DNA from: an uncultured bacterium
GTDB lineage: Bacteria; Bacteroidota; Bacteroidia; CAILMK01
Direction: 5' to 3'
NCBI GenBank assembly: GCA_903835275.1
Contig: CAILMK010000172.1
Location: forward strand, 1 to 7,438
DNA: 7,438 bases
Part shown: one piece after another, positions 1-6,564 of the stretch
Layout of the letters: each line of letters begins with the position of its first letter
How positions within the stretch are numbered: the first letter of the stretch is position 1
The notes under the pieces: generated by a model
What the model was told of the DNA's origin: nothing
Databases searched by the model: none
Seen by the model: the letters and a program-made list of their open reading frames with translations, nothing else
Program-made: the position numbers and the translations under genes

Positions 1-687
1 ATCAGGGAATATCTTCAAAAACACAAACCCGCTTCCACCCTTCTCCCTTTTTCACAAATGGAAGAAGTATTTCCCGGAGCATATATTATAGACAATTTAC
101 TTACAATCGGAATAAAATCTAAAAACGAATTTACTATGAACATGGAAGAATTATCACTAAAAGGCAAACACAATCGTTACAACACAATGGCATCTGCCAT
201 TGCAGCACGTATCCTTGAGGTACGTAAGGATGTCACGCGCGAAGCTCTTCGCAGTTTCCAGAGCATTGACCACAGGTTAGAAACTGTTGCCATCATCAGG
301 GACGTGCAATACGTCAATGACAGCAAGGCAACAAACGTCAATTCTGTATGGTTTGCATTGGAAAGCTTCAACCAGCCGATCATCTGGATTGCGGGTGGAG
401 AAGACAAGGGCAATGATTACAGTGAAATAAAATCACTCGTAAAAGAACGTGTAAAAGCAATGATCTGCCTCGGTGTAGACAATACAAAACTACACGAGGA
501 ATTTGCTACTGAAGTTCCAACAATGTCAGATGCAAGTTCAATGCAGGAAGCCATTAAAAAGGCAGCATCACTTGCACAACCTGGTGATGTTGTATTACTT
601 TCTCCTGCTTGCGCAAGCTTCGATCTTTTTGAAAACTACGAAGACCGCGGCAGACAGTTCAAACAACAAGTTTTGACACTGGCGTAA
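1..687 (+). CDS. murD: UDP-N-acetylmuramoylalanine--D-glutamate ligase MurD, 5'-truncated by window edge
   Basis: MurD is the cytoplasmic ATP-dependent ligase that adds D-glutamate to UDP-MurNAc-L-Ala, the second amino acid of the peptidoglycan stem. The frame is open from base 1, so the true start lies outside the window. The visible 228 residues are about half of a usual MurD of about 450, covering the end of the central ATPase domain and the whole C-terminal domain. Numbered from the window edge, I see GKHNRYN (55-61), HRLE (91-94), the NDSKATN motif (106-112) whose counterparts in E. coli MurD lie at the substrate/ATP site, GGEDKGND (132-139), and LSPACASFDLFENYEDRG (200-217), the hallmark C-terminal MurD motif. 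The ATG at 58 is internal, because the 19 upstream codons continue the homologous sequence. The stop is TAA at 685-687. It is followed by ftsW after 104 bases, as in many dcw clusters. Identification is secure; only the N-terminal half, including the P-loop, is unseen. Confidence 0.97.
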   Translation: MREYLQKHKPASTLLPFSQMEEVFPGAYIIDNLLTIGIKSKNEFTMNMEELSLKGKHNRYNTMASAIAARILEVRKDVTREALRSFQSIDHRLETVAIIRDVQYVNDSKATNVNSVWFALESFNQPIIWIAGGEDKGNDYSEIKSLVKERVKAMICLGVDNTKLHEEFATEVPTMSDASSMQEAIKKAASLAQPGDVVLLSPACASFDLFENYEDRGRQFKQQVLTLA

Positions 688-791
688 AAGCGCGAACAGG
701 TAGTAGAATGATTTATAACATGTGTTCAATGAATTTTAAATTGACTGATTAAGTTAATTCTAAAATTCCGCGAATTCTGATTCTGACTAAT
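688..791. other. AT-rich murD-ftsW intergenic gap, possible weak promoter
   Basis: This is the largest non-coding gap in the window. It carries a TTGACT at 741-746 followed 14 bases later by TAAAAT at 761-766. Read as a Bacteroidota-type promoter (TTG, then TAnnTTTG) the second element matches only 4 of 6 fixed bases, and read as a sigma-70 promoter the spacing is too short, so a promoter here is a guess. A 5-base inverted repeat, AATTC-CGC-GAATT, lies at 764-776, and a tandem ATTCTG pair at 774-785 ends six bases before the ftsW start. A 14-codon ATG frame (708-752) exists but has no support as a gene. No U-tract or GC-rich stem typical of a terminator is present. Confidence 0.3.
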
Positions 792-1949
792 ATGAATTGG
801 TTAATATCCCGAACAAAAGGTGACCTGGTGATCTGGGGAATAGTATTGTGCCTCTCATTGTTTTCCATACTTGCTGTTTACAGCTCTACGGAAACGATGG
901 CATATAAACTTAAAGATGGTAATACAGAATATTATCTCTTCAAGCATTTATTCCTGATGGCATTCGGATTGATACTTATGTATTTTGCACATACGATCAA
1001 TTACAAATATTATTCGCGCATCGCACAGATTGCACTTGTGATCTCCATACCACTCCTGATCGTTACATATTTTCTTGGTAGTAGCGTAAACCAGGCACAC
1101 AGGTGGATAACACTTCCCGGAATTAATTTAAGTTTCCAGACTTCGGATCTTGCCAAGCTTGCATTGATAATGTATACTGCACGCATGCTTGCCAAAAAGC
1201 AGGATGTGATCCAGGATTTCTGGAAGGCAACTGTGCCAATCATGGGTGCCGCATGTATAATATGCATTTTAATTTTACCCGCCAATCTTTCCACTGCAGC
1301 AGTTTTGTTTGCCACTAATCTGCTGCTCATGTTCATAGGGCGGATGAATTGGAAACATATTCTCAGTATTGTTGGAATCGGATTATTCACTCTCATTGTT
1401 AGCATATTTATTTTACATAAAATTGGTGGAATAGGCCGTGTAGATACCTGGTGGAACCGTATTGAAAATTACACTTCAGGAGGAGAAGAAAAAACATTCT
1501 TCCAGAACCAGCAGGCAAACATTGCCATTGCTACAGGTGGTGTTCTTGGAAAGGGACCTGGAAACAGTATTCAGAAAAATTTCCTTCCAAATCCCTACGC
1601 GGATTTTATTTTCGCGATCATCATCGAAGAATATGGACTTGCAGGAGCATGCGTCTTAATATTTTTATATCTATTACTTCTTTACCGAAGCATTGGAATT
1701 GTACTAAAAAGTCCGCGAGCGTTTGGCGCACTGCTTGCCGCCGGACTTAGTTTAAGTTTGGTGTTGCAGGCATTCATCAACATGGGCGTTGCCACACATT
1801 TATTCCCGGTTACGGGATTAACATTACCACTCGTAAGTATGGGTGGAACATCCTTGTGGTTCACAAGTATCGCCTTCGGAATAATATTGAGTGTAAGCAG
1901 GGATATTGAAGAAAAAGAAAACCTCGAAGCCGTACCGGCATTAATATAA
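792..1949 (+). CDS. ftsW: Septal peptidoglycan glycosyltransferase FtsW (SEDS family)
   Basis: FtsW is the multi-pass membrane glycosyltransferase of the divisome. It polymerises lipid II at the septum together with its transpeptidase partner FtsI/PBP3. The 385-residue length is normal, and the protein is a run of hydrophobic segments starting at about residues 13-31. SEDS landmarks are visible: HRW at 103-105, FQTSDLAKL at 115-123 (the counterpart of the usual FQPSE-x-x-K signature), ATGGVLGKGPGNS at 247-259, and NPYADFIFA at 267-275. D271 aligns by motif with the proposed catalytic aspartate of FtsW and RodA in the large extracellular loop. GLTLPLVSMGGTS at 342-354 is the conserved penultimate segment. 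RodA is the alternative paralogue, but the position between murD and murG favours FtsW. The ATG at 792 is the first in-frame start after a stop at 750-752 and gives the expected short cytoplasmic N-terminus (MNWLISRTKGD). No Shine-Dalgarno is visible. It ends with TAA, 50 bases before murG. Confidence 0.96.
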   Translation: MNWLISRTKGDLVIWGIVLCLSLFSILAVYSSTETMAYKLKDGNTEYYLFKHLFLMAFGLILMYFAHTINYKYYSRIAQIALVISIPLLIVTYFLGSSVNQAHRWITLPGINLSFQTSDLAKLALIMYTARMLAKKQDVIQDFWKATVPIMGAACIICILILPANLSTAAVLFATNLLLMFIGRMNWKHILSIVGIGLFTLIVSIFILHKIGGIGRVDTWWNRIENYTSGGEEKTFFQNQQANIAIATGGVLGKGPGNSIQKNFLPNPYADFIFAIIIEEYGLAGACVLIFLYLLLLYRSIGIVLKSPRAFGALLAAGLSLSLVLQAFINMGVATHLFPVTGLTLPLVSMGGTSLWFTSIAFGIILSVSRDIEEKENLEAVPALI

Positions 1950-1952
1950 TTT

Positions 1953-1985
1953 GTCATTGCGAAGATTGTAAAATGCAATCTGCAA
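1953..1985. repeat. Imperfect palindrome between ftsW and murG, possible degenerate interspersed repeat
   Basis: The 50-base ftsW-murG gap contains GTCATTGCGA at 1953-1962 and GCAATCTGC at 1975-1983. Two foldings are possible. One is ATTGC (1956-1960) with GCAAT (1975-1979) around a 14-base loop. The other is a longer hairpin with TTGC (1957-1960) plus AGATTG (1963-1968) pairing with CAATCT (1976-1981) plus GCAA (1982-1985), with a GA bulge and a 7-base loop TAAAATG. The arms resemble, from memory, the common bacterial interspersed palindrome that begins GTCATTGCGA and ends GCAATC. The usual GC-rich middle is missing, so this would be a worn or short copy. A hairpin could also act in the mRNA as a weak processing or attenuation site. 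There is no U-run after it, so it is not a typical terminator. Only one copy lies in the window. Confidence 0.4.
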
Positions 1986-1999
1986 AACAATAACAGAAC

Positions 2000-3124
2000 A
2001 TGAGCAAAGACAACATGAAAATAATTATCAGCGGTGGAGGAACAGGAGGCCATGTATATCCTGCGCTTGCCATTGCTGACTATATAAAGAATCATTATCC
2101 GGGGACAGAAATACATTTCATAGGTGCGAAAGGACGCATGGAAATGGAGAAGGTACCGCAATACGGATATAAAATTGACGGCCTTTGGATCAGCGGGTTT
2201 CAACGGAAAAACTTATTCAAGAATCTTCTTCTTCCTTTTAAGATCATCAGTAGCTTTTTGAAAGTGAATTCCATTATCAGTGAATTTAAACCGGATGCTG
2301 TTGTTGGTGTTGGCGGGTACGCAAGCGGACCCTTGCTGTATGTAGCTGCGCGAAGGAAAATTCCTTCGCTCATTCAGGAACAAAATTCTTATCCCGGTGT
2401 TACGAATAAAGTGTTGGCATCACGTGCCAATAAAATATGTGTAGCTTATCCGGATATGGAAAAATATTTTTCAAAAGAGAAAATTGTTTATACAGGAAAT
2501 CCTGTTCGTGATTTTTCCAATGTAAATTCCATTCCTCCCGTAGAAGCATTTTCCTATTTCGGACTGGAGCCGGGAAAACCAACACTTTTAATTATTGGCG
2601 GAAGTTTGGGCGCAAGAACCATTAATAACAGTATTCTGAAAAATATTGATTCCATCATTGGTGAAGATATTCAACTAATATGGCAAACAGGAAAATTTTA
2701 TTACGAGGAAATAAAAAACCAACTCGAAGGTAAACTCAATAAGAATATCTGGATCCAGCCTTTCATTGAACGAATGGATTACGCATACTCTACTGCGGAT
2801 GTTGTTGTATCAAGAGCCGGAGCCATTTCCATATCTGAATTATCGCTTGCAGGGAAAGCCACTGTTTTGGTTCCATCTCCCAATGTTGCAGAAGACCATC
2901 AAACCAAAAATGCAATGGTGCTCATTGAAAAAGAAGCCGCATTATTAGTCAAGGATATTGAAGCAGGTGGCAACCTTATTCCTGTATCAATGAAATTGCT
3001 CCGTGATAAATCATTGCAGGAAAAATTAGCACGCAATATTAAAACGCTTGCCAAACCGGAAGCAACGCATGATATAGTGAACGAATTAATCACTCTTATA
3101 AAAAGCAATCAACGTGGAATTTAA
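2000..3124 (+). CDS. murG: UDP-N-acetylglucosamine--MurNAc-(pentapeptide) pyrophosphoryl-undecaprenol GlcNAc transferase MurG
   Basis: MurG moves GlcNAc from UDP-GlcNAc onto lipid I, giving lipid II on the cytoplasmic face of the membrane. The 374 residues form the expected two-domain GT-B (GT28) enzyme. The N-terminal domain has the glycine-rich loop GGGTGGH at 12-18, GVGGYASGP at 103-111 and EQNSYPG at 127-133. The C-terminal domain has GGSLGA at 200-205, SRAGAISISE at 271-280 and EDHQTKNA at 298-305. E280 corresponds by motif to the glutamate that contacts the ribose of UDP-GlcNAc in E. coli MurG. The hydrophobic and basic stretch LLLPFKIISSFLK at 77-89 fits the membrane-facing patch of the family. 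Two starts are possible: ATG at 2000 and ATG at 2015 (residue 6), which begins MKIIISGGGTGGH. Neither has a Shine-Dalgarno and both fit the family; I kept the longer. Its last 11 bases overlap murC. Sampled lines inside the gene are very AT-rich (25-27% GC). Confidence 0.97.
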   Translation: MSKDNMKIIISGGGTGGHVYPALAIADYIKNHYPGTEIHFIGAKGRMEMEKVPQYGYKIDGLWISGFQRKNLFKNLLLPFKIISSFLKVNSIISEFKPDAVVGVGGYASGPLLYVAARRKIPSLIQEQNSYPGVTNKVLASRANKICVAYPDMEKYFSKEKIVYTGNPVRDFSNVNSIPPVEAFSYFGLEPGKPTLLIIGGSLGARTINNSILKNIDSIIGEDIQLIWQTGKFYYEEIKNQLEGKLNKNIWIQPFIERMDYAYSTADVVVSRAGAISISELSLAGKATVLVPSPNVAEDHQTKNAMVLIEKEAALLVKDIEAGGNLIPVSMKLLRDKSLQEKLARNIKTLAKPEATHDIVNELITLIKSNQRGI

Positions 3125-4478
3125 AAATATTTATCTGGTTGGTATTGGAGGCATTGGGATGAGTGCACTCGCACGTCATTTTAATGCGATTGGATGCAAT
3201 GTGGCAGGATATGATAAAACTCCGTCATCCCTAACAAACCAATTGGTAGCAGAGGGAATGTCCATTCACTTTGAGGATAATATTGATCTTATAGGAGATG
3301 AATTCCAGGACAAACAAAATACACTTGTAATATATACGCCTGCCATTCCAAAAGCTCATCTGGAATTAAATTATTTCTTTGACAACGGATTTTTAGTGCG
3401 CAAAAGAGCCGATGTACTGGCATGGCTAACAGAGGGAAAAACAACCATTGCCGTGGCAGGCACGCATGGTAAAACAAGCACTGCAGCATTGATAGCACAT
3501 TTATTGAAAACGGCAAATATTCCGTTCTTCGGATTACTTGGCGGAATTTCAGTTAACTACAATACTAATTATATACGTCCGGAAAGCGGTGAAGCCGATA
3601 TAATCGTTGTTGAAGCGGATGAATACGACCGCTCCTTCCTGCGCCTGCATCCTGATGTTGCAATAATTACTGCGGTAGAACCCGATCATCTGGATATCTA
3701 CGGGACCTTTGAAAAATTAAAAGAAGCTTATTCGGATTTTGCCTGTTTGGTAAAACCTGACGGGAAACTTATTGTTAACAGCGATGTTTCCCTGCTAAAA
3801 ACACCCATGGCAAAATTATGCAGCTATTCCAGTAAATACAAGGCAGATTGTTTCGGAGAAAATATCCGGATCAGAAACCGAAAATATTATTTTGATGCTA
3901 CCATTGGAGATATACATATAAACAATATTGAAATGGGTGCACCCGGAAGGCACAATATAGAAAATAGTCTTGCTGCGATGGGAGCGATACGTACAGTAAT
4001 ACCGGCGGCTTCGGATTACTTCAAGGAAGGACTTGCAAGTTTCAAAGGTGTATGGAGAAGGTTTGAGGTGATCGTTCAAAACGAACACAACGTATATATT
4101 GATGACTATGCACACCACCCTACCGAAATTGAAGTAACCATTCAAACGGTGAAGGAACTATATCCCGATAAAAAGATCACGGGAATTTTCCAGCCGCACC
4201 TTTTTTCGCGTACCAGAGATCTTGCCGATGAATTTGCAAAAAGCCTTTCCATGCTGGACGAATTGTATCTGCTTCCCATTTATCCTGCGCGTGAGTTACC
4301 CATGGAAGGCGTGACTTCTGAATTGATACTTGACAAGGTTACTTCCCCATTCAAGAAAGTTCTGGGGAAAGAAGAAATACTTGAGGAAATAAAATTGAAG
4401 CGCCCTGAGGTTTTACTTACCATTGGCGCCGGAGATATTGACAGGCTGATTCCCGAAATAAAAAGGATACTGTTATGA
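3114..4478 (+). CDS. murC: UDP-N-acetylmuramate--L-alanine ligase MurC, GTG start
   Basis: MurC joins L-alanine to UDP-MurNAc using ATP, the first step of stem-peptide assembly in the cytoplasm. The 454 residues match the family size. The N-terminal Rossmann domain shows VGIGGIGMSALA (9-20). The central ATPase domain shows the P-loop GTHGKTS (116-122), VEADEYDRSF (166-175) and EPDHLDIYG (189-197), then PGRHNIENSLAA (277-288). The C-terminal domain shows RRFE (315-318), DDYAHHPTEI (330-339), QPHLFSRT (360-367) and TIGAGDID (436-443). YDRSF and DDYAHHPTE distinguish MurC from MurD, MurE and MurF. The start must be GTG at 3114: the frame has a stop at 3099-3101, no ATG or TTG lies between, and the next ATG (residue 16) falls inside the Rossmann loop. 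The gene therefore overlaps murG by 11 bases, which suggests coupled translation. At its end, ATGA at 4475-4478 shares four bases with ftsQ. No murB or ddl follows, unlike in E. coli. Confidence 0.97.
   Translation: MEFKNIYLVGIGGIGMSALARHFNAIGCNVAGYDKTPSSLTNQLVAEGMSIHFEDNIDLIGDEFQDKQNTLVIYTPAIPKAHLELNYFFDNGFLVRKRADVLAWLTEGKTTIAVAGTHGKTSTAALIAHLLKTANIPFFGLLGGISVNYNTNYIRPESGEADIIVVEADEYDRSFLRLHPDVAIITAVEPDHLDIYGTFEKLKEAYSDFACLVKPDGKLIVNSDVSLLKTPMAKLCSYSSKYKADCFGENIRIRNRKYYFDATIGDIHINNIEMGAPGRHNIENSLAAMGAIRTVIPAASDYFKEGLASFKGVWRRFEVIVQNEHNVYIDDYAHHPTEIEVTIQTVKELYPDKKITGIFQPHLFSRTRDLADEFAKSLSMLDELYLLPIYPARELPMEGVTSELILDKVTSPFKKVLGKEEILEEIKLKRPEVLLTIGAGDIDRLIPEIKRILL
4463..4467 (+). promoter_or_regulatory. 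Weak Shine-Dalgarno-like AAGGA before ftsQ
   Basis: AAGGA lies inside the end of murC, seven bases before the ATG of ftsQ. Spacing is suitable, but the sequence also encodes conserved C-terminal residues of MurC (IKRI), so it may be accidental. Coupling through the ATGA overlap is the more likely route to ftsQ translation. Confidence 0.3.
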
Positions 4479-5269
4479 AAAAATTAATAGAAAAAATAAA
4501 GTTGTTTTTTTCGGGAAGCAGGATCTATATTCTTCCGGGAATTTCAGTAGTTGCGGTATTTATTTTAGTAGGATTTGCGGAAAAAAGTCACCGATCCAAG
4601 GCTTGTGAGAACCTCAATGTGGATATCCTCGATGAAGAGGAATATCAATTTATTAACAAAAAAGACATCATCAATATCATCACAAATCACGGTACTGACC
4701 CAATTCAAGGTACTAACATATCCACAATCCAGTTAAGGCAAATTGAGAACCGGCTTCTTCAAAACTCCTTCATCAAGGATGCGCAGGCCTATATTGACAT
4801 GAAGCCCGAAATGTTTGTAAAGATCAAACAACGGATTCCGGTGGCAAGGATCGAGAATTCAAAAGGCGAGCAATACTATATTGACAACGAGGGAAAAACA
4901 ATGCCTCTCTCTCCTAATTTTACGGCAAGGGTACCGATTGTTACCGCTTCTTTTTCTCCGGCAAACAATGACAGCACCCTTAATAAGTTTAATACTGTCC
5001 TGTTCAAATTTATTGCAAACATTGACCGGGATAAATTTGCAAGCGCACTTTGCGGTCAGATTACTGTGGATAACCGTTACGAATTTTCCATAATACCGAG
5101 GCTCGGGAACATGGAGATTTTCATGGGAGACACTTCTGATTTTCCTAATAAAATCGTAAGATTGAAGTCATTTTATAAGTCATCTTTGCCACAGGCGGGA
5201 TGGGATAAATACAGCAGCATTAGCGTTAAGTACAGGAACCAGGTTATAGCAACAGAAAATAAACAATAA
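4475..5269 (+). CDS. ftsQ: Cell division protein FtsQ (bitopic divisome scaffold)
   Basis: FtsQ is a low-abundance inner-membrane protein that connects the cytoplasmic ring to the periplasmic FtsB/FtsL and synthesis proteins. Of 264 residues, 1-16 are short, basic and cytoplasmic, and about 17-35 form one hydrophobic transmembrane segment (IYILPGISVVAVFILVGF). The rest is periplasmic. Residues about 46-126 have the look of a POTRA-like domain, with FINKKDIINII (59-69), IENRLLQNSFIKDAQAYID (90-108) and the QRIPVARIE strand (119-127). The following beta domain begins with YYIDNEGKTMPLS (134-146). This sequence is weakly conserved between phyla, so the call rests on the QR-P-x-x-R and YYID-x-x-G pattern, the topology and the location between murC and ftsA. 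The start ATG overlaps the murC stop (ATGA). The TAA stop directly abuts the ATG of ftsA. No truncation is apparent. Confidence 0.92.
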   Translation: MKKLIEKIKLFFSGSRIYILPGISVVAVFILVGFAEKSHRSKACENLNVDILDEEEYQFINKKDIINIITNHGTDPIQGTNISTIQLRQIENRLLQNSFIKDAQAYIDMKPEMFVKIKQRIPVARIENSKGEQYYIDNEGKTMPLSPNFTARVPIVTASFSPANNDSTLNKFNTVLFKFIANIDRDKFASALCGQITVDNRYEFSIIPRLGNMEIFMGDTSDFPNKIVRLKSFYKSSLPQAGWDKYSSISVKYRNQVIATENKQ

Positions 5270-6544
5270 ATGGAAAATAACGAAATCGTAGTCGGACTGG
5301 ATATTGGCACCACAAAAATTTGCGCCATCGTAGGCCGTGCCAATGAATACGGCAAAATTGACATCCTCGGAATGGGCAAATGCGAATCCGAAGGTGTTAA
5401 ACGCGGCGTGGTTATTAATATCCAGAAAACTGTTAACTCCATCAAGACCGCTGTCGAGCAAGCCGCACGCACAGCGAATGTTGATATTGCCCGTGTGCAC
5501 GTCGGCATCGCAGGACAGCACATCAAGAGCCTGCGCCACCGTGGCATGATCACCCGCAATAACGGCGAGGATGAGATTGACCAGTTTGACATTGATCGCC
5601 TGAACAAGGACATGAACAAGCTTGTGATGCAGCCCGGCGAAGAAATTATCCACGTTATTCCGCAGGAATACATCGTGGATAACGAAACAGGCATTAAGGA
5701 CCCTATCGGAATGGCAGGAATACGCCTTGAGGCAAACTTCCATATCATCACCGGGCAGATCACTGCCATACGCAACATCTACCGTTGTGTGGAAAGGGCA
5801 GGCTTGCATGTAGACGGCGTTATTCTTGAGCCCCTCGCCTCTTCTGATTCCGTTTTAACGGAAGATGAGAAAGAAGCAGGTGTTGCACTGGTAGACATCG
5901 GAGGTGGTACCACTGACATTGCAATCTTCAAGGATGGCATTATCAGGCATACTGCAGTTATTCCATTGGCAGGAAATATTATTACAGAAGATATCAGGGA
6001 AGGTTGTTCCGTAATGCTTAAGCAAGCCGAAGCCATGAAAATGAAATTCGGTTCTGCGCTGGCTAATGAAGCTACCGATAATGAGATTATCGCGATCCCC
6101 GGTTTGAAGGGGCGCGAAGCAAAGGAAATTTCCGTAAAGAATCTTGCACACATTATCCAGGCAAGGGTTACAGAAATTTTTGAACATGTGATGTTTGAAA
6201 TCAAGAACAGCGGATACCAGCATAAACTCATCGCCGGTATCGTGGTAACAGGCGGTGGAAGCCAATTGAAACATATCGCTCAGCTGATCGAGTATGTTAC
6301 CGGAATCGATGCAAGGGTTGGATACCCTACTGAACATTTATCCAAGGGAATGACAGAAGAAGTCAGCAGCCCGATGTTTGCAACAGGGATCGGACTTGTC
6401 ATGAAAGGCATGACTACTGCACCTGAACAGATATTGACTGAGAAACCAATAGGCAGCAGCAGCAAAAAAATATCCCTGAATGGTAATTTCATGGATAAGC
6501 TGAAAGGTTGGTTCAGCGAAGATGTGGATGATTACGAAAAATAG
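5270..6544 (+). CDS. ftsA: Cell division protein FtsA (actin-like membrane tether of FtsZ)
   Basis: FtsA is an actin-fold ATP-binding protein that polymerises on the inner membrane, anchors FtsZ and recruits later divisome proteins. The 424 residues contain the phosphate-1 loop GLDIGTTK (9-16), the FtsA-specific 1C subdomain at roughly 85-165 in place of actin's 1B, the phosphate-2 loop DIGGGTTD (209-216), and the adenosine motif VVTGGGSQL (325-333). After a flexible serine-rich linker (about 393-404), NFMDKLKGWFSE (406-417) looks like the amphipathic membrane-targeting helix, followed by an acidic tail, DVDDYEK. The ATG at 5270 follows the ftsQ TAA with no gap and no Shine-Dalgarno, so reinitiation by ribosomes leaving ftsQ is likely. 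The first third is markedly richer in GC than murG (60% and 57% in the lines at 5461-5580), with C-ending codons; this does not affect the identification. MreB and DnaK share the fold, but the 1C region and the location rule them out. Confidence 0.97.
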   Translation: MENNEIVVGLDIGTTKICAIVGRANEYGKIDILGMGKCESEGVKRGVVINIQKTVNSIKTAVEQAARTANVDIARVHVGIAGQHIKSLRHRGMITRNNGEDEIDQFDIDRLNKDMNKLVMQPGEEIIHVIPQEYIVDNETGIKDPIGMAGIRLEANFHIITGQITAIRNIYRCVERAGLHVDGVILEPLASSDSVLTEDEKEAGVALVDIGGGTTDIAIFKDGIIRHTAVIPLAGNIITEDIREGCSVMLKQAEAMKMKFGSALANEATDNEIIAIPGLKGREAKEISVKNLAHIIQARVTEIFEHVMFEIKNSGYQHKLIAGIVVTGGGSQLKHIAQLIEYVTGIDARVGYPTEHLSKGMTEEVSSPMFATGIGLVMKGMTTAPEQILTEKPIGSSSKKISLNGNFMDKLKGWFSEDVDDYEK

Positions 6545-6550
6545 AATTAT

Positions 6551-6556
6551 AAGGAG
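6551..6556 (+). promoter_or_regulatory. Strong Shine-Dalgarno AAGGAG before ftsZ
   Basis: AAGGAG sits in the 20-base ftsA-ftsZ gap, eight bases before the ATG at 6565. It supports that ATG over the in-frame ATG at 6589 (residue 9). It is the only good Shine-Dalgarno match ahead of any gene start in this window. That stands out because Bacteroidota generally initiate translation without one. Confidence 0.75.
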
Positions 6557-6564
6557 TTAAAAAT

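Noticed and set aside
58..60. ATG at 58 as the start of murD.
   Set aside because: The upstream codons from base 1 are open, and a 209-residue protein would lack the ATP-binding half; the gene is cut by the window edge.
708..752. Short ATG frame of 14 codons between murD and ftsW, in frame with ftsW but closed by TAA.
   Set aside because: It has no Shine-Dalgarno and is too short to judge. An upstream leader peptide cannot be excluded, but nothing supports it.
1753..1760. Exact Bacteroidota -7 box TAAGTTTG inside ftsW.
   Set aside because: The nearest upstream TTG is only 15 bases away, and about three such 8-mers are expected by chance in a window of this size and composition.
1945..1950. 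TATAAT across the ftsW stop codon.
   Set aside because: There is no -35-like or TTG element at suitable distance, and in AT-rich sequence this hexamer is common.
1682..2203. Antisense frame spanning the ftsW-murG junction.
   Set aside because: It crosses two conserved genes on the opposite strand and has no family signature; the spacer part codes for nothing recognisable.
5032..5039. Exact -7 box TAAATTTG inside ftsQ, about 230 bases before ftsA.
   Set aside because: A TTG lies 16 bases upstream, which is short spacing, and the chance expectation is similar. It could be an internal promoter but the sequence alone does not show it.
5173..5809. Two overlapping antisense frames of about 200 codons opposite ftsA (5173-5778 and 5180-5809).
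   Set aside because: They overlap each other in different frames, lie opposite a conserved gene, show no recognisable domain and have odd composition. The GC-rich codon usage of ftsA in this block suppresses stops on the other strand.
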